Assembly (NCBI RefSeq): GCF_004795055.1
Contig: NZ_SSBJ01000011.1
Coordinates: 1 to 64,000, forward strand
Length of the DNA stretch: 64,000 bases
Origin: Streptomyces sp. A1136
Lineage (GTDB): Bacteria; Actinomycetota; Actinomycetes; Streptomycetales; Streptomycetaceae
Direction: 5' to 3'
The stretch's first letter is position 1, and the number at the start of each line of letters is the position of its first letter. The notes beneath the pieces were generated by a model. The model had not been told where the DNA came from. It saw only the letters and a list, made by a program, of their open reading frames with translations, and did not search any database. A program made the translations under genes and the position numbers. Below, piece after piece: positions 23,191-31,974 of the stretch.

Positions 23191-24693
23191 TCACGTCCCG
23201 TCGGGGCCCGTACCCAGCCATCCGGCGAGCTTGCCGCCCCGCGCGACCGCCCGCAGCCGCGCCTCCGCCGCGTCCCGCACCGGGTCCGTCGCCACGACCA
23301 GCAGCTCGTCCCCCCGGCGCAGCACCGTGGACGGCGCCGGTACGAAGCTCTTGGCGTCCCGGACCACCAACGTCACCGAAGCCCCGGCCGGGAGCCGCAG
23401 CTCGCCGACCTCCACGCCGTGCATCCGCGAGGCCGCGGGTATGGCGAACGACAACAGGTGTCCGCGCAGCTTCTCCAGCGGAGCGGACTCGATGCCCAGG
23501 TCCGCCGCGCCCTCGCCGGTGTCACCCAGCTCCAGCTTGCGCGCCAGCCAGGGCAGCGTCGGCCCCTGGACCAGCGTGTAGACGACGACGAGCACGAAGA
23601 CGATGTTGAAGACCCGGTCGCTCCCCTCGATCCCGGTGACCATCGGGATGGTGGCCAGGATGACGGGCACGGCGCCGCGCAGGCCCGCCCACGACATCAG
23701 GGCCTGCTCCTGCCAGGGGATGCGGAAGGGCAGCAGGCTGACGAATACCTCCAGCGGTCGCGCCACCATCGTCAGCACCAGTCCGATGATCACCGCCGGC
23801 CAGAAGTCGCCCACCAACTCGTGCGGGGTCACCAGGAGGCCCAGCAGGACGAACATGCCGATCTGGGCGATCCAGCCGAGCCCGTCGGCGAACCCCCGGG
23901 TGGCGGGCCAGTGCGGCAGCTTCGCGTTCCCGAGCACCATCGCCGCCAGGTACACCGCGAGGAAGCCGGAGCCGTGCGCCATCGCGCCGGCCGCGTACGC
24001 GGTGATGGCGATGGCCATGACGGCGATCGGGTAGAGGCCGGAGGCGGGCAGCGCCACGTGTCGCAGGCCGTACGCGCCGAGGAAGCCCACCGTCAGTCCG
24101 ATGGCGACGCCGATGGCCAGTTCCAGGGCGATCTTGCCGATCAGGACGTACCAGTCGTCCACCGGCCCGACGGTCGCGAAGGACACCACCAGGATGACCA
24201 CCGGGGCGTCGTTGAAGCCGGACTCCGCTTCCAGCACACCCGTCACGCGGGAGGGGAGCGGCACCTTGCGCAGGACCGAGAAGACGGCCGCGGCGTCGGT
24301 CGAGGAGACGACCGCGCCGATCAGGAGGGCCTGGCGCCACTCCAGCCCGACCAGGTAGTGCGCCCCCGCCGCCGTGACCCCCACGCTGATCGCCACCCCG
24401 ACCAGGGAGAGCATGATCGCCGCCGGCAGGGCCGGCTTGATCTCTTTCCACTTGGTGCCCAGACCACCCTCGGCGAGGATCACGACGAGTGCGGCGTAGC
24501 CGATGACCTGCGTCAGCTCGGCGTTGTCGAATACGACGTTGCCTATGCCGTCCTGGCCTATCGCTATGCCTATGCCGAGGTAGATGAGCAGGCTGGGAAG
24601 ACCGCTGCGCGAGGAGACGCGTACCGCCGCTACCGCGACGAGCAGCACGAGCGAGCAGACCAGCAGGAGCTCATTGAGCGTGTGGACGGTCAG
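23191..24693 (-). CDS. CPA1-family cation/proton antiporter with TrkA_C domain
   Basis: A ~500-residue antiporter with about twelve membrane helices, including VVSSTDAAAVFSVLR and ESGFNDAPVVILV, the conserved ion-binding Asp motifs of CPA1/NhaP proteins. A cytoplasmic TrkA_C (RCK_C) domain at about residues 405-480 (GVEVGELRLPAGASVTLVVR, then GDELLVVATDP) suggests nucleotide or ion sensing, as in potassium/proton antiporters of the NhaP2 type. Homologues begin with (M)TVHxLN; here that residue is encoded by CTG 24693, which has GGAAAGGG seven bases upstream. The nearest conventional starts are TTG 24753 and GTG 24744. Confidence 0.88.
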   Translation of the reverse strand: MTVHTLNELLLVCSLVLLVAVAAVRVSSRSGLPSLLIYLGIGIAIGQDGIGNVVFDNAELTQVIGYAALVVILAEGGLGTKWKEIKPALPAAIMLSLVGVAISVGVTAAGAHYLVGLEWRQALLIGAVVSSTDAAAVFSVLRKVPLPSRVTGVLEAESGFNDAPVVILVVSFATVGPVDDWYVLIGKIALELAIGVAIGLTVGFLGAYGLRHVALPASGLYPIAVMAIAITAYAAGAMAHGSGFLAVYLAAMVLGNAKLPHWPATRGFADGLGWIAQIGMFVLLGLLVTPHELVGDFWPAVIIGLVLTMVARPLEVFVSLLPFRIPWQEQALMSWAGLRGAVPVILATIPMVTGIEGSDRVFNIVFVLVVVYTLVQGPTLPWLARKLELGDTGEGAADLGIESAPLEKLRGHLLSFAIPAASRMHGVEVGELRLPAGASVTLVVRDAKSFVPAPSTVLRRGDELLVVATDPVRDAAEARLRAVARGGKLAGWLGTGPDGT

Positions 24694-24929
24694 CGGGCGG
24701 CCCTTTCCCTCATGTGCCCTGACGGATCGTTCCTCCGAGAGCACGTATGACAAGCACTTTCGTTACCTTACCTAATCTTTGACGGAGTCTTTACTCGACA
24801 ACCACATTGTGAAACGCCGGTCCGGCCCTGTCCTTCGGACCTCGACCCCTGGCGGATCACCGGGGGTGGTCCTGCGCCTATGGTTGCTTCCAGCAATCCC
24901 AGGACCACCCTGCCCCTCTAAGGACAGCG

Positions 24930-27803
24930 ATGCCCGCCAACTCATCCGGCCCTTCCGTCAAGAAGAAGGGACGACGCGCACGTCTGATCGTGCTCGTCAT
25001 GGTCCTGGCGCTCTTGGCGGGACTCGGCTACGGGGCGTACTGGAGCGTCGACGGCGTCCGTGCCTCCCATCCCCAGACCACCGGCTCCCTCAAGCTGCCC
25101 GGCCTGACCGGGACCGTCGACGTCAAACGCGACGAGCACGGAATTCCGCAGCTCTACGCCGACAACGACGAGGACCTCTTCCGCGCGCAGGGCTTCGTCC
25201 ACGCGCAGGACCGCTTCTGGGAGATGGACGTCCGCCGCCACATGACCTCCGGGCGGCTCTCCGAGATGTTCGGTTCCGGCCAGGTCGAGACCGACGCCTT
25301 CCTGCGCACGCTGGGCTGGCGCCAGGTCGCGCAGGCCGAGTACGACACCAAGCTCTCACCCGAGACCAAGAAGTACCTCCAGGCGTACGCCGACGGGGTC
25401 AACGCCTACCTGAAGGGGAAGTCCGGCAAGGACCTCTCCGTGGAGCACGCGGCCCTCAAGCTGACCGGCGACTACACGCCGGAGCCGTGGACGCCGGTGG
25501 ACTCGGTGGCCTGGCTCAAGGCGATGGCCTGGGACCTGCGCGGCAACATGCAGGACGAGATCGACCGTTCGCTCATGGCCGGCAAGCTCTCGCCGCAGCA
25601 GATCGAGGACCTCTACCCGCCGTACCCCTTCGACCGGAACAAGCCGATCGTCGAGGGCGGCTCCGTCTCCGGCGGCAAGTACGCGCCCCAGGGCACGGCG
25701 TCCGCGGGCTCCACGGGCGCGGGCACGACGGGCACCGGCACGAGCGGCACGGGCACGAGCGGCACGGGCTCCACCGGTACGACCGGCACCGGCTCGCAGG
25801 CCACCCCGAACGGCGGTATCACCACGGGCCTCGCCGACAACGCCTCCGCCCAGGGCGCGAGCGTCGGCCTGCGCACCCAGTTGTCCTCCCTCGCCAAGAC
25901 CCTGGACGAGATCCCGGCGATCCTCGGCCCCAACGGCAGCGGCATCGGCTCCAACTCCTGGGTCGTGGCGGGCAAGTACACGACCACCGGCAAGCCGCTG
26001 CTCGCGAACGACCCGCACCTCTCGCCCCAGCTGCCCTCCGTCTGGTACCAGATGGGCCTGCACTGCCGCGCCGCCTCACCGCGCTGCCAGTACGACGTGG
26101 CCGGTTTCACCTTCTCCGGCATGCCGGGCGTGGTCATCGGCCACAACGCCGACATCGCGTGGGGCATGACCAACCTCGGCGCCGACGTCACCGACCTCTA
26201 CCTGGAGCAGATCAAGCCCGACGGCTACGTCTACGACAACAAGGTGGTCCCCTTCACGACCCGTGAGGAGGAGATCAAGGTCGCCGGCGGCAAGAGCAAG
26301 CGGATCACGGTGCGCACCACCAACAACGGCCCGCTGATCTCCGACCGCAGCGACGAGCTCGCCACCGTCGGCTCCCGAGCCCCGGTCTCCGGCTCCGCCC
26401 CCGACCGCGGCGACGGCTACGGCGTGGCCCTGCGCTGGACGGCGCTGGACCCTGGCAAGTCGATGGACGCGGTCTTCAAGCTGGACCGGGCCAAGGACTT
26501 CGCCGGCTTCCGCGCCGCCGCGCGCGACTTCGAGGTGCCGTCCCAGAACCTGATCTACGCCGACAACAAGGGCCTCAACGGCAACATCGGCTACCAGGCT
26601 CCGGGCCGCATCCCGATCCGCGGCGCAGGCGACGGCCGCATGCCGGCGCCCGGCTGGGACCCGAAGTACGCCTGGAAGGGCGGCAAGGACGGCGCGACCG
26701 GCTACGTCCCGCAGGACGAGATGCCGTACGACCTCAACCCCACGCGGGGCTACATCGTGACGGCCAACCAGGCCGTCACCGAGAGCGGGACGGGCGCGGG
26801 CAAGTACCCGTACGTGCTGACCACCGACTGGGGCTACGGCGCCCGCAGCCAGCGGATAAACGACCTCATCGAGGCGAAGACCAAGGACAACGGCAAGATC
26901 TCCACCGATGACATGCGCACCATGCAGATGGACAACAGCAGCGAGATCGCCGCGCTGCTGACCCCGATGCTGACCAAGATCCCGGTCTCGGACCCGGACG
27001 TGCGCTCGGCGCAGAAGCTGCTGGACGACTGGAACTACACCCAGGAGCCCGACTCGGCGGCCGCCGCCTACTTCAACGCGGTGTGGCGCAACATCCTCAA
27101 GCGGGCCTTCGGCGACAAGATGCCGAAGGAACTGCGCGTCACGAACAGCTGCATGAACGTCCAGGACAGCGGCAACGGGCCCGCCGACGACCTCGCCGAC
27201 GTCGTCCGCGAGTGCGGTACCCGAGGCTCGGACTCGGCGCAGCCGGACGGCGGCGACCGCTGGTTCGAGGTGGTCCGCCGGCTGGTCAAGGACGAGAAGT
27301 CGCCGTGGTGGAAGTCGCCCGGCACCGTGCGGGAGAAGCCGACCACGACCCGCGACGAGCTGTTCGCCCGGGCCATGAAGGACGCCCGCTGGGAGCTGAC
27401 CGCCAAGCTCGGCAAGGACCAGTCCACCTGGAGCTGGGGCCGACTGCACCAGTTGACGCTCAGGAACCAGACGATCGGCACCGAGGGCCCCGGCTTCATG
27501 CGGTGGCTGCTGAACCGCGGTCCGTGGAACCTGGGCGGCGGCGAGGCCACGGTCAACGCCACCGGCTGGAACGCCTCCAGCGGCTACGGGGTCACCTGGG
27601 TGCCCTCCATGCGGATGGTCGTCAACCTCAACGACCTCGACAAGTCCCGCTGGATCAACCTGACCGGCGCCTCGGGTCACGCGTACAGCGCCCACTACAC
27701 GGACCAGACCACGCTGTGGGCCAAGGGCGAACTGCTGGACTGGCCGTTCGGGAAGGAAGCCGTGGACAAGGCCACGGTCGACACCCTGACGCTCAAGCCG
27801 TAG
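24930..27803 (+). CDS. Penicillin acylase (S45) family amidohydrolase
   Basis: A 957-residue Ntn-hydrolase, probably exported and membrane-anchored through the helix at about residues 18-42. It is made as one chain and would self-cleave before Ser341 (GSNSWVVAG), giving alpha and beta subunits with Ser341 as the nucleophile. NDPHLSPQLPSVWYQMGL and FSGMPGVVIGHN are family landmarks. The spacer region just before the cleavage site carries a Gly/Thr/Ser repeat at about residues 258-290. AAGGAC precedes the ATG. Relatives hydrolyse beta-lactam side chains or acyl-homoserine lactones; the substrate here is open. Confidence 0.92.
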   Translation: MPANSSGPSVKKKGRRARLIVLVMVLALLAGLGYGAYWSVDGVRASHPQTTGSLKLPGLTGTVDVKRDEHGIPQLYADNDEDLFRAQGFVHAQDRFWEMDVRRHMTSGRLSEMFGSGQVETDAFLRTLGWRQVAQAEYDTKLSPETKKYLQAYADGVNAYLKGKSGKDLSVEHAALKLTGDYTPEPWTPVDSVAWLKAMAWDLRGNMQDEIDRSLMAGKLSPQQIEDLYPPYPFDRNKPIVEGGSVSGGKYAPQGTASAGSTGAGTTGTGTSGTGTSGTGSTGTTGTGSQATPNGGITTGLADNASAQGASVGLRTQLSSLAKTLDEIPAILGPNGSGIGSNSWVVAGKYTTTGKPLLANDPHLSPQLPSVWYQMGLHCRAASPRCQYDVAGFTFSGMPGVVIGHNADIAWGMTNLGADVTDLYLEQIKPDGYVYDNKVVPFTTREEEIKVAGGKSKRITVRTTNNGPLISDRSDELATVGSRAPVSGSAPDRGDGYGVALRWTALDPGKSMDAVFKLDRAKDFAGFRAAARDFEVPSQNLIYADNKGLNGNIGYQAPGRIPIRGAGDGRMPAPGWDPKYAWKGGKDGATGYVPQDEMPYDLNPTRGYIVTANQAVTESGTGAGKYPYVLTTDWGYGARSQRINDLIEAKTKDNGKISTDDMRTMQMDNSSEIAALLTPMLTKIPVSDPDVRSAQKLLDDWNYTQEPDSAAAAYFNAVWRNILKRAFGDKMPKELRVTNSCMNVQDSGNGPADDLADVVRECGTRGSDSAQPDGGDRWFEVVRRLVKDEKSPWWKSPGTVREKPTTTRDELFARAMKDARWELTAKLGKDQSTWSWGRLHQLTLRNQTIGTEGPGFMRWLLNRGPWNLGGGEATVNATGWNASSGYGVTWVPSMRMVVNLNDLDKSRWINLTGASGHAYSAHYTDQTTLWAKGELLDWPFGKEAVDKATVDTLTLKP
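25705..25797 (+). repeat. Low-complexity GGCACG-type repeat in the acylase gene
   Basis: In-frame units such as GGCACGAGCGGCACG encode a (GT)(GS) linker in the alpha-beta spacer of the penicillin acylase precursor. Confidence 0.75.
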
Positions 27804-27806
27804 GGC

Positions 27807-28439
27807 TCAGAAGCGGACCACCCCGGACGGGGTGGCCACCGCCCTGACGGGGTGGTCGTGCGGTTCCTCCGGGACCCGCGCGACCACCTCTTCGTCGTAG
27901 AGGAGCACCACCAGCGCGGGATGTGCCCCGGCGCGTTCCAACCGCTCCAACACCCTGTCGTACGAACCCCCGCCGCGGCCCAGCCGCATGCCGCGCGCGT
28001 CGACCGCCAGGCCGGGCAGCAGGACGGCGTCCGCCCCGGTCACCGCGTCCGCGCCGAGGGGCCGCCCGGAGGGTTCGAGCAGCGTCATCTTCCCCGCGTG
28101 CCCGGTCTCGGTGAGGCTTTCCGGGCCCTCGTACACCGCCCAGTCGAGGTCGTTGTCGGGCAGGAGCAGCGGCAGCAGCACCCGCTTCCCCGCGGCCCGC
28201 AGCGCGTCGAGCAGTTCGCGGGTGCCCGGCTCGGTGCCGACGGAGACGTACGCCGCGACCGTCGCCGCTCCGGCCAGTTCGGGCAGTGCCAGGGCGGAGC
28301 GGGAGAGCGCGCGGGCCGCCGTACGACGTGATCGGGGGGACCGGGCCCGGCGGGCGGCGAGCAGCTCGCGGCGCAAGGCCGCCTTCTCGGCCACGCGGGC
28401 CGCCCGCTCGCCGGACGGGTCCGACTGGTTGCCTACCAC
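27807..28439 (-). CDS. 5-formyltetrahydrofolate cyclo-ligase
   Basis: A 210-residue enzyme that uses ATP to convert 5-formyl-THF into 5,10-methenyl-THF. Conserved parts are KAALRRELLAARRARS near the N-terminus, AAYVSVGTEPGTRELL, DAVLLPGLAVDARGMRLGRG with the Gly-rich GGGSYDR phosphate loop, and a C-terminal LLYDEEVV. It starts at GTG 28439 and is divergent from galU. Its 3' end lies three bases from the convergent acylase gene. This gene's position next to galU and moeA is a conserved actinobacterial arrangement. Confidence 0.92.
   Translation of the reverse strand: MVGNQSDPSGERAARVAEKAALRRELLAARRARSPRSRRTAARALSRSALALPELAGAATVAAYVSVGTEPGTRELLDALRAAGKRVLLPLLLPDNDLDWAVYEGPESLTETGHAGKMTLLEPSGRPLGADAVTGADAVLLPGLAVDARGMRLGRGGGSYDRVLERLERAGAHPALVVLLYDEEVVARVPEEPHDHPVRAVATPSGVVRF
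27818..27835. terminator. Hairpin at the acylase / cyclo-ligase convergence
   Basis: CCACCCC and GGGGTGG form a 7-bp stem with loop GGAC, just past the acylase stop and inside the 3' end of the cyclo-ligase gene. It could stop the acylase transcript. Confidence 0.45.
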
Positions 28440-28521
28440 AGTTGAATCAGATTTCCTTCCGAATCGGCACAGACCGGGAGCTTCGCCCCGGAATCTGACC
28501 TGGCGTTTGCCCGTAACCCAC

Positions 28522-28527
28522 TATCGT
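28522..28527 (+). promoter_or_regulatory. -10 box of a probable leaderless galU promoter
   Basis: TATCGT lies 7 bases before ATG 28535. There is no ribosome-binding site between them. Confidence 0.65.
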
Positions 28528-28534
28528 TCTGCGC

Positions 28535-29437
28535 ATGAATCAGTTGCACCCCGTGATCAAGAAGGCCGTCATCCCGGCCGCGGGCCTCGGCACTCGCTTC
28601 CTCCCGGCGACCAAGGCGACCCCGAAGGAAATGCTTCCGGTCGTGGACAAGCCCGCCATCCAATACGTGGTCGAAGAGGCCGTGTCGGCGGGACTCGACG
28701 ACGTACTCATGATCACAGGACGTAACAAGCGCGCGCTCGAAGACCACTTCGACCGCAACTACGAGCTGGAGTCCGCGCTCATCGCCAAGGGCGACGACGA
28801 CCGGCTCAAGAAGGTCCAGGAATCCAGCGACCTGGCCACCATGCACTACGTCCGCCAGGGCGACCCGCGCGGCCTCGGCCACGCCGTGCTGTGCGCCGAG
28901 CCGCACGTCGGCGACGAGCCCTTCGCCGTCCTGCTCGGCGACGACCTCATCGACCCCCGCGACCCCCTGCTGCGCCAGATGGTCGACGTCCACGGCCGCA
29001 GCGGCGGCACCGTCATCGCCCTGATGGAGGTCGACCCGGCGAACGTGCACCTCTACGGCTGCGCCGCCGTCGAGGCCACCGACGACCCGGACGTCGTGCG
29101 GATCACCGGACTCGTGGAGAAGCCCGAGCCCGCGGACGCCCCCAGCAACTACGCGGTCATCGGACGCTATGTCCTCGACCCCGCGATCTTCGGCATACTG
29201 CGGGAGACCGAGCCGGGCCGCGGCAACGAGATCCAGCTGACCGACGCCCTGCAGAAGCTTGCCGCCGACGAGAGCGTGGGCGGACCGGTGCACGGCGTGG
29301 TCTTCCGGGGCCGCCGCTACGACACCGGGGACCGCGGCGACTACCTGCGGGCCATCGTCCGACTCGCGTGTGAGCGGGAGGACCTGGGCCCCGAGTTCCG
29401 TACCTGGCTTCACCGTTACGTCACGGAGGAGATGTAG
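28535..29437 (+). CDS. galU: UTP-glucose-1-phosphate uridylyltransferase
   Basis: A 300-residue nucleotidyltransferase making UDP-glucose, precursor of cell-envelope and extracellular glycans. The signature loop AAGLGTRFLPATKATPKEML opens the protein. VVDKPAIQYVVEEA, the GLGHAVLCAEPHVGDEPFAVLLGDD stretch and GNEIQLTDAL are diagnostic. It is the first gene of a run (galU, moeA/glp, moaC, moaB, rimJ-like), four bases from the next start. Its product could also feed the glycan genes at the left of the window. Confidence 0.96.
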   Translation: MNQLHPVIKKAVIPAAGLGTRFLPATKATPKEMLPVVDKPAIQYVVEEAVSAGLDDVLMITGRNKRALEDHFDRNYELESALIAKGDDDRLKKVQESSDLATMHYVRQGDPRGLGHAVLCAEPHVGDEPFAVLLGDDLIDPRDPLLRQMVDVHGRSGGTVIALMEVDPANVHLYGCAAVEATDDPDVVRITGLVEKPEPADAPSNYAVIGRYVLDPAIFGILRETEPGRGNEIQLTDALQKLAADESVGGPVHGVVFRGRRYDTGDRGDYLRAIVRLACEREDLGPEFRTWLHRYVTEEM

Positions 29438-29441
29438 GACC

Positions 29442-30779
29442 TTGAGCAGTCCCGACGCACCGCAGGAAACCGGCACGCACCGCCTGTGGTCGGTGGACGA
29501 GCACCTCGCGGACGTCCTCGCCGCCGTCCGACCGCTGGAGCCCATCGAACTCCAGTTGCTCGACGCCCAGGGCTGTGTCCTGGTCGAGGACGTCACCGTG
29601 CCCGTCGCCCTGCCCCCCTTCGACAACAGCTCCATGGACGGTTACGCCGTCCGCGTGGCCGACGTCCAGGGGGCGAGCGAGGAGTTCCCCGCGGTGCTGA
29701 CGGTGATCGGGGACGTGGCGGCGGGCAGCGGTGAGCTGCCCACCGTCGGGCCCGGCCAGGCCGCCCGCATCATGACCGGCGCGCCGCTGCCGCCCGGAGC
29801 GGAGGCCGTCGTACCGGTCGAGTGGACCGACGGCGGCGCGGGAGGCGGCGCGGCTTCGGGGATGACCCCGGCCAGCGCCGCGCCCGAGGGCGCGGGCGGC
29901 GAGGTGCGGGTGCACCGGGCCGCCGACGCCCGGGCGCACGTCCGCTCGCGCGGCAGCGACGTACAGGCCGGTGACCTGGCGCTGGCCACCGGCACGGTGC
30001 TCGGCCCGCCCCAGATCGCGCTGCTCGCCGCCATCGGGCGGGGCAGCGTACGGGTCCGGCCGCGACCTCGGGTGGTCGTCATGTCCACCGGCAGCGAACT
30101 CGTCCAGCCGGGCGAGTCGCTGACCGCCGGCTCGATCTACGACTCCAACAGCTTCGCGCTGGCGGCGGCCGCGCGGGACGCCGGGGCCATCGCGTACCGG
30201 GTCGGCGCCGTCGCCGACGACGCCGAGACGCTGCGCGCCACCATCGAGGACCAGCTGGTCCGGGCCGATCTGCTGGTCACCACGGGCGGGGTCAGCGTCG
30301 GCGCGTACGACGTCGTCAAGGAGGCGCTGACCTCGGTCGCCACCGGCTCCGAGGAGATCGACGGCGGGGGGATCGACTTCCGCAAGCTGGCCATGCAACC
30401 GGGCAAGCCGCAGGGCTTCGGCACCATCGGCCCCGATCACACCCCGCTGCTGGCCCTGCCCGGCAACCCCGTGTCGTCCTACGTCTCCTTCGAGCTGTTC
30501 GTCCGCCCCGCGATCCGCGCGCTGATGGGCCTGCCCGACGTCAGTCGTCCGGCCGTACGGGCCGTGCTCAAGGCCGACCGGGCGATCGGCTCCCCGGCCG
30601 GCCGCCGCCAGTTCCTGCGCGGCGCGTACGACGCGGAGAGCGGGACGGTCAGCCCGGTCGGCGGATCGGGGTCCCACCTGATCGCCGCCCTCGCGCACGC
30701 CGACTCGCTGATGGTCGTACCGGAGGACGTCACGACCCTGGAGCCGGGGGCCGAGCTGGAAGTGATCCTGCTCGGCTGA
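29442..30779 (+). CDS. glp: MoeA/Glp-family molybdopterin molybdotransferase homologue
   Basis: A 445-residue gephyrin-like protein starting at TTG 29442. It shows the MoeA pattern: LPPFDNSSMDGYAVR near 50, ARIMTGAPLPPGAEAVV, STGSELVQPGE and GSIYDSNS, TTGGVSVGAYDVVKEAL, and LALPGNPVSSYVSFELFV. A ~25-residue Gly/Ala-rich insert lies near residue 130. MoeA inserts molybdate into molybdopterin. In actinobacteria the copy beside galU and the SepX-type gene is the Glp protein, shown in Corynebacterium to act in cell division with its membrane receptor. The gene context supports Glp; moaC and moaB downstream keep a cofactor role possible. Confidence 0.9.
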   Translation: MSSPDAPQETGTHRLWSVDEHLADVLAAVRPLEPIELQLLDAQGCVLVEDVTVPVALPPFDNSSMDGYAVRVADVQGASEEFPAVLTVIGDVAAGSGELPTVGPGQAARIMTGAPLPPGAEAVVPVEWTDGGAGGGAASGMTPASAAPEGAGGEVRVHRAADARAHVRSRGSDVQAGDLALATGTVLGPPQIALLAAIGRGSVRVRPRPRVVVMSTGSELVQPGESLTAGSIYDSNSFALAAAARDAGAIAYRVGAVADDAETLRATIEDQLVRADLLVTTGGVSVGAYDVVKEALTSVATGSEEIDGGGIDFRKLAMQPGKPQGFGTIGPDHTPLLALPGNPVSSYVSFELFVRPAIRALMGLPDVSRPAVRAVLKADRAIGSPAGRRQFLRGAYDAESGTVSPVGGSGSHLIAALAHADSLMVVPEDVTTLEPGAELEVILLG

Positions 30780-30853
30780 GGACCGTCCGGTGCGGGTAGC
30801 GTGTTGCACCACACAGGCCCTTGCGGGGCCCGGAGCGGGAGCGGCACGAACCT

Positions 30854-31366
30854 ATGGCAGCGTTTTCCCGGGGGGAGCCCCCCCGACCCCCTCAGCACGG
30901 CAGGCTGACGCACATCGACGAGGCCGGGGCGGCCCGGATGGTCGACGTCTCGGCGAAGGACGTCACCACCCGGACGGCCCGCGCGAGCGGGCGCGTCCTC
31001 GTCTCGCCCCGGGTGATCGAGCTGCTGCGGGGCGAGGGCGTGCCCAAGGGCGACGCCCTCGCCACCGCGCGGATCGCCGGGATCATGGGGGCGAAGAAGA
31101 CCCCCGACCTGATCCCGCTCTGCCACCCGCTGGCCGTCTCCGGGGTGAAGGTCGACCTGTCGGTCGCCGACGACGCCGTCGAGATCCTGGCCACCGTCAA
31201 GACGACCGACCGCACCGGCGTGGAGATGGAGGCGCTGACCGCGGTCGCCGTCGCCGGGCTCACCGTCATCGACATGGTCAAGGCCGTCGACAAGGGCGCG
31301 GTCATCACCGACGTCCGGGTGGAGGAGAAGACCGGCGGCAAGTCCGGCGACTGGAGCCGCGCGTGA
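30854..31366 (+). CDS. moaC: Cyclic pyranopterin monophosphate synthase
   Basis: A 170-residue MoaC, which acts with MoaA in the first step of molybdopterin synthesis. LTHIDEAGAARMVDVSAKDV opens the domain. GAKKTPDLIPLCHPLAVSGV carries the active-site His, and EMEALTAVAVAGLTVIDMVK and the terminal GGKSG are typical. ATG 30854 gives an unusual N-terminal extension (AAFSRGEPPRPPQ). No better start is visible before the domain. A separate -10 (TAGCGT near 30798) suggests its own promoter. Its stop overlaps the moaB start. Confidence 0.93.
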   Translation: MAAFSRGEPPRPPQHGRLTHIDEAGAARMVDVSAKDVTTRTARASGRVLVSPRVIELLRGEGVPKGDALATARIAGIMGAKKTPDLIPLCHPLAVSGVKVDLSVADDAVEILATVKTTDRTGVEMEALTAVAVAGLTVIDMVKAVDKGAVITDVRVEEKTGGKSGDWSRA

Positions 31367-31974
31367 ACCCCCCGCGCGGCGGTGAGGCCTTCAGCCACAG
31401 CCACGTCCCGCCGGTGGCGGGCGAGGCGTGGGCGGCCGAGCCGGACGCGGCGCGGAAGCCGGTACGCATCCCGCGCGCCCTGGTGGTCACCGCGTCGAAC
31501 CGCGCCTCGGCGGGCGTGTACGCGGACAAGGGCGGCCCGTTGCTGGCGGAGGGCCTCGGCCGGATGGGCTTCGCCGTGGACGGGCCGCGCGTCGTGCCGG
31601 ACGGCGAACCCGTCGAAGAGGCGCTGCGCGAGGGCGTCGCCGCCGGGTACGACGTGATCCTGACCACCGGCGGCACCGGCATCTCGCCGACCGACCGCAC
31701 CCCCGACGTCACCGCCCGGGTACTGGACTACGAGGTGCCCGGCATCCCGCAGGCCATCCGCGCCGAGGGCCTGGCCAAGGTGCCGACGGCCGCGCTGTCC
31801 CGGGGCCTGGCGGGCGTGGCGGGCCACACCCTGATCGTGAACCTGCCCGGTTCCACGGGCGGGGTGCGCGACGGCCTCGCGGTGCTGGAGCGCATCCTGG
31901 CGCACGCCGTCGACCAGATCCGGGGCGGCGACCACCCCGCGCCCCCCCGCAGACCCTCCGGGAGCGCGAGCTGA
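31363..31974 (+). CDS. moaB: MoaB/Mog-family molybdenum cofactor protein
   Basis: A 203-residue protein with a ~35-residue variable N-terminus followed by a MoaB/Mog domain. RALVVTASNRASAGVYADKG, VILTTGGTGISPTDRTPDV, and LIVNLPGSTGGVRDGLAVLE are the family motifs for pterin binding and adenylylation. GTG 31363 overlaps the moaC stop by four bases. The end overlaps the CTG start proposed for the next gene. Confidence 0.9.
   Translation: MNPPRGGEAFSHSHVPPVAGEAWAAEPDAARKPVRIPRALVVTASNRASAGVYADKGGPLLAEGLGRMGFAVDGPRVVPDGEPVEEALREGVAAGYDVILTTGGTGISPTDRTPDVTARVLDYEVPGIPQAIRAEGLAKVPTAALSRGLAGVAGHTLIVNLPGSTGGVRDGLAVLERILAHAVDQIRGGDHPAPPRRPSGSAS

Noticed and set aside
24763-24776. Iron-box-like sequence (ATTAGGTAAGGTAA on the minus strand) upstream of the antiporter
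   Set aside because: Only one half resembles the DmdR/IdeR box and the palindrome is lost in the other half, with about 12 of 19 matches.
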